A stretch of DNA of 64,000 nucleotides, from assembly GCF_001617365.1 (NCBI RefSeq), contig NZ_LVJR01000027.1:1-64000 (forward strand), read 5' to 3'. The notes under the pieces are model-generated. The model was not told where the DNA came from. It was given only the letters and a program-made list of their open reading frames with translations, and searched no databases. The stretch is from Rhodanobacter sp. FW104-R8. GTDB taxonomy: Bacteria; Pseudomonadota; Gammaproteobacteria; Xanthomonadales; Rhodanobacteraceae. Shown one piece after another: positions 62,377 through 64,000 of this stretch (position 1 is its first letter; each line of letters begins with the position of its first letter). The position numbers were made by a program, and so were the translations under genes.

Positions 62377-64000
62377 ATGCGCCTCAGCCAATTCCACCTG
62401 GCCACCGTCAAGGAAGTCCCCGCCGACGCCGAAATCGCCAGCCACCGGCTGATGCTGCGTGCCGGCATGATCCGCAAGCTCGCCTCCGGCCTGTACACCT
62501 GGAGCCCGCTGGGCCTGCGCGTGCTGCGCAAGGTGGAAAACATTGTGCGCGAGGAAATGGACCGCGCCGGCGCGATCGAAATGCTGATGCCTTCGGTGCA
62601 GCCGAAGGAATTGTGGGAAGAAACCGGTCGCTGGGAAAAATTCGGTGGCCAATTGCTGAAAATCAAGGACCGCAAGGGCCAGGAATTCTGCTATGGCCCG
62701 ACCCACGAGGAAGTGGTTACCGACTTTGCCCGCAACGAGCTGAAAAGCTACAAGCAGCTGCCGGTCAACTTCTACCAGATCCAGACCAAGTTCCGCGACG
62801 AGATTCGCCCGCGTTTCGGTGTGATGCGCGCGCGCGAATTCCTGATGAAGGATGCGTATTCATTCCACCTGAGCCAGGATTCGCTGGCCGAAACCTACGC
62901 GGCGATGTACCAGGCTTATGTGCGCATTTTCACCCGCCTGGGATTGACCTTCCGCGCGGTGCAGGCCGACACCGGCGCGATCGGCGGCAATGCCAGCCAC
63001 GAATTCCAGGTGCTGGCCGATTCCGGCGAGGACGCCATCGCGTTTTCCGACGGCTCCGACTACGCCGCGAATCTCGAAAAGGCCGAGGCGCTGGCGCCGG
63101 CCACGGAACGCCCCGCTCCGGCCGCCGCCCTGCAGCGGGTCGACACGCCCACCCAGAAGACCATCGGCGACATCGCCGGCTTCCTCAAGGTCAGCCCGCG
63201 GCAATGCGTGAAGACCCTGCTGGTGCGCGGCCGCGACGGCCTGGTGGCGCTGTGCCTGCGCGGCGACCACGAGGTCAACGAGGTGAAAGCCGGCAAGCTG
63301 GCCGAACTGCCGGGCGAGTCGGTGCTAGCCAGCGAGGAGGAGATCCTCGCCGCCACCGGCACCCGCCCCGGCTTCATCGGCCCGGTCGGCCTGTCGGCGT
63401 CGATCCCGGTGATCGTCGACCGCGACGCCGCCGCGCTCGCCGACTTCGTCTGCGGCGGCAATGCCGACCGCACGCACTGCACCGGCGCCAACTGGGAACG
63501 CGATGCCCGCATCACCCGCGTCGCCGACCTGCGCAACGTGGTCGAGGGCGACCTCTCGCCCGACGGCAAGGGCACGCTGCATATCGCCCGCGGCATCGAG
63601 GTCGGCCACGTGTTCCAGCTGGGCACCAAGTACGCCGAGGCGCTAGGCGCCACCGTGGTGGACGAAACCGGCACGCCGCAGGTGATGACCATGGGCTGCT
63701 ACGGCATCGGCGTCAGCCGCATCGTCGCCGCCGCGATCGAGCAGCGCCACGACGAGGCCGGCATCCTCTGGCCGGAAGCGATGGCGCCCTGGCGCGTAGC
63801 GGTCTGCGTGATCAACCCGAAGAATTCGCCCGCCGTCGGCGCGGCCGGCGAAGCGCTCTACCAGGCGCTGCTCCAGCGCGGCGTCGAGGCCGTGCTGGAC
63901 GACCGCGGCCTGCGCGCGGGCAGCATGTTCGCCGACATGGAACTGATCGGCATACCGCATCGCGTGGTGGTCAGCGAGCGCGGGCTGGCCGCCGGCACGC
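62377..64000 (+). CDS. proS: Prolyl-tRNA synthetase ProS (3' end outside window)
   Basis: The first 541 residues of a bacterial-type ProRS (usually about 570) are visible, and the frame runs off the window. [20 protein letters not shown] starts the protein. [20 protein letters not shown] leads into class II motif 1, [20 protein letters not shown] near residue 138 is motif 2, and an editing (INS) domain spans about residues 225-395 with [27 protein letters not shown] near residue 440 is motif 3, and the anticodon-binding domain begins near residue 475. The window ends within it. Confidence 0.96.
   Translation, partial: MRLSQFHLATVKEVPADAEIASHRLMLRAGMIRKLASGLYTWSPLGLRVLRKVENIVREEMDRAGAIEMLMPSVQPKELWEETGRWEKFGGQLLKIKDRKGQEFCYGPTHEEVVTDFARNELKSYKQLPVNFYQIQTKFRDEIRPRFGVMRAREFLMKDAYSFHLSQDSLAETYAAMYQAYVRIFTRLGLTFRAVQADTGAIGGNASHEFQVLADSGEDAIAFSDGSDYAANLEKAEALAPATERPAPAAALQRVDTPTQKTIGDIAGFLKVSPRQCVKTLLVRGRDGLVALCLRGDHEVNEVKAGKLAELPGESVLASEEEILAATGTRPGFIGPVGLSASIPVIVDRDAAALADFVCGGNADRTHCTGANWERDARITRVADLRNVVEGDLSPDGKGTLHIARGIEVGHVFQLGTKYAEALGATVVDETGTPQVMTMGCYGIGVSRIVAAAIEQRHDEAGILWPEAMAPWRVAVCVINPKNSPAVGAAGEALYQALLQRGVEAVLDDRGLRAGSMFADMELIGIPHRVVVSERGLAAGT

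Noticed and set aside
1-64000. tRNA, rRNA or known riboswitch genes
   Set aside because: None was found by reading; a covariance-model search would be needed to exclude small ones.

Overview
The window is GC-rich, densely packed gammaproteobacterial chromosome. The gene set points to the Xanthomonadales, most likely the Rhodanobacteraceae (a Rhodanobacter- or Dyella-like organism): a complete Pil-Chp chemosensory cluster, pilT-pilU, gshB-tonB-yqgE-ruvX-pyrB, aroK-aroB, Oar-like TonB receptors, and xanthomonad-type intergenic repeats. This assignment is inferred from gene content and style; no rRNA or tRNA gene was seen to confirm it.

Layout. 1-5.6 kb: the end of an FtsX-type ABC permease, a UreI/AmiS-like channel, an ArsB/NhaD-type transporter and two exported proteins. 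5.6-11.3 kb: a minus-strand run gspN, IMPase-like phosphatase, nudE, cysQ, mazG, then divergent bioA and a small exported protein. 11.405-14.445 kb: a 3,041-bp transposon with 19-bp terminal inverted repeats and an 8-bp target duplication; it has an IS1-type transposase plus unrelated passenger genes (DUF2335 membrane protein, P63C-domain protein, small basic protein and a small GTG ORF). 14.5-26.9 kb: rsmE and the chemosensory operon pilG-pilH-pilI-pilJ-chpA-chpB-chpC controlling type IV pili. 27.2-33 kb: gshB, tonB-like, yqgE/algH, ruvX, pyrB and a large lipoprotein gene. 33.17-33.46 kb: a 286-bp nested inverted-repeat element that folds as a large cloverleaf and overlaps the stop codon of a histidine kinase gene. 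33.4-41.1 kb: a two-component system, a siderophore receptor with a Fur-like box, and an Oar-like TonB receptor. 41.4-45.6 kb: pilU, pilT, proC and yggT. 45.65-46.22 kb: two inverted copies of a long intergenic repeat. 46.3-54.4 kb: housekeeping genes (cobalamin-binding-like protein, yjbQ, pdxH, a glycerate-kinase-like gene, dodecin, ybjQ, a YeeZ-like gene, aroK-aroB, WGR protein, hemE, DUF3147). 54.4-56.0 kb: a less GC-rich accessory patch with a NucS-like nuclease, a zinc-ribbon/HTH protein and a HigBA-type toxin-antitoxin pair. 56.3-64 kb: valS, a methyltransferase, rimI, a HolD-like gene, pssA, a DUF4124 protein and the start of proS.

Functional themes. The Pil-Chp operon senses surface or chemical cues through PilJ, passes signals through the 1,979-residue kinase ChpA to PilG and PilH, and thereby tunes the PilT and PilU retraction motors encoded 15 kb away. 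No pilK methyltransferase is present, and ChpB has alanine where CheB has its catalytic serine, so adaptation by methylation may be missing. Iron or siderophore uptake is handled by the Fiu-like receptor next to a two-component system. Two copies of a small palindromic repeat are inserted in frame inside bioA and valS.

The most promising undescribed items are the IS1-type transposon with passenger genes and its four ATGCAAGCAT boxes, and the cloverleaf element at 33.2-33.5 kb.
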